The position numbers and the translations under genes were made by a program. 5,139 nucleotides of DNA. It comes from an uncultured bacterium (GTDB lineage: Bacteria; Bacillota; Clostridia; TANB77; CAG-508). Location: assembly GCA_905215845.1 (NCBI GenBank), contig CAJMRU010000090.1, positions 1-5,139 of the forward strand, in the 5' to 3' direction. The notes beneath the pieces were generated by a model. It did no database searches. It saw only the letters and a list, made by a program, of their open reading frames with translations, and had not been told where the DNA came from. This document shows, in pieces, positions 5,116 to 5,139 of this stretch (positions within the stretch are counted from its first letter, which is position 1; every line of letters begins with the position of its first letter).

Positions 5116-5139
5116 CATAGATTTCTCATTATTTTTTAT

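Overview
The window is very AT-rich and every convincing gene lies on the minus strand. Codon use (ATA Ile, AGA Arg, A/T third positions), strong GGAGG-type ribosome binding sites, SigA-like promoters and Gram-positive style surface proteins point to a low-GC Firmicute. The most likely source is a clostridial, possibly gut-associated, bacterium. All Trp codons I checked are TGG and all stops are TAA, so there is no sign of an altered genetic code. Genus and species cannot be read from this window.

Layout in transcription order (right to left). At the right edge is a promoter (-35 TTGACT, -10 TAAAAT) and ribosome binding site for a 1155-residue secreted surface protein (1599-5066). This protein has a signal peptide, an N-terminal thioester domain with the Cys and Gln needed for an internal thioester (C90 and Q184), four tandem DUF11-like beta-sandwich repeats, and a C-terminal SIETG / membrane helix / KK tail in place of a canonical LPxTG sorting signal. 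It reads as a covalent-capture adhesin held away from the cell on a stalk. A GC-rich hairpin (1528-1566) follows it. Next comes an independent promoter with an extended -10 (1473-1501) for a 301-residue protein (537-1442). That protein has one N-terminal membrane anchor and an extracellular part made of three Ig-like repeats. A second hairpin (494-523) sits in the 59-nt gap before the third gene, a multi-pass membrane protein of the CmpB / 'putative ABC-transporter type IV' family (PF06541). Its start is at 477 and it runs off the left edge, so its C-terminus is missing.

How they work together: the first two are both cell-envelope proteins built from repeated beta domains, and each has its own promoter, so they look like neighbours in a surface-protein locus rather than one strict operon. 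The PF06541 gene has no obvious promoter of its own and is probably reached by transcription from the 301-residue gene. No sortase, pilin partner, transposase, RNA gene or CRISPR array is visible. The main point of interest is the thioester adhesin, with its candidate self-crosslinked and metal-binding stalk and its unusual anchor.
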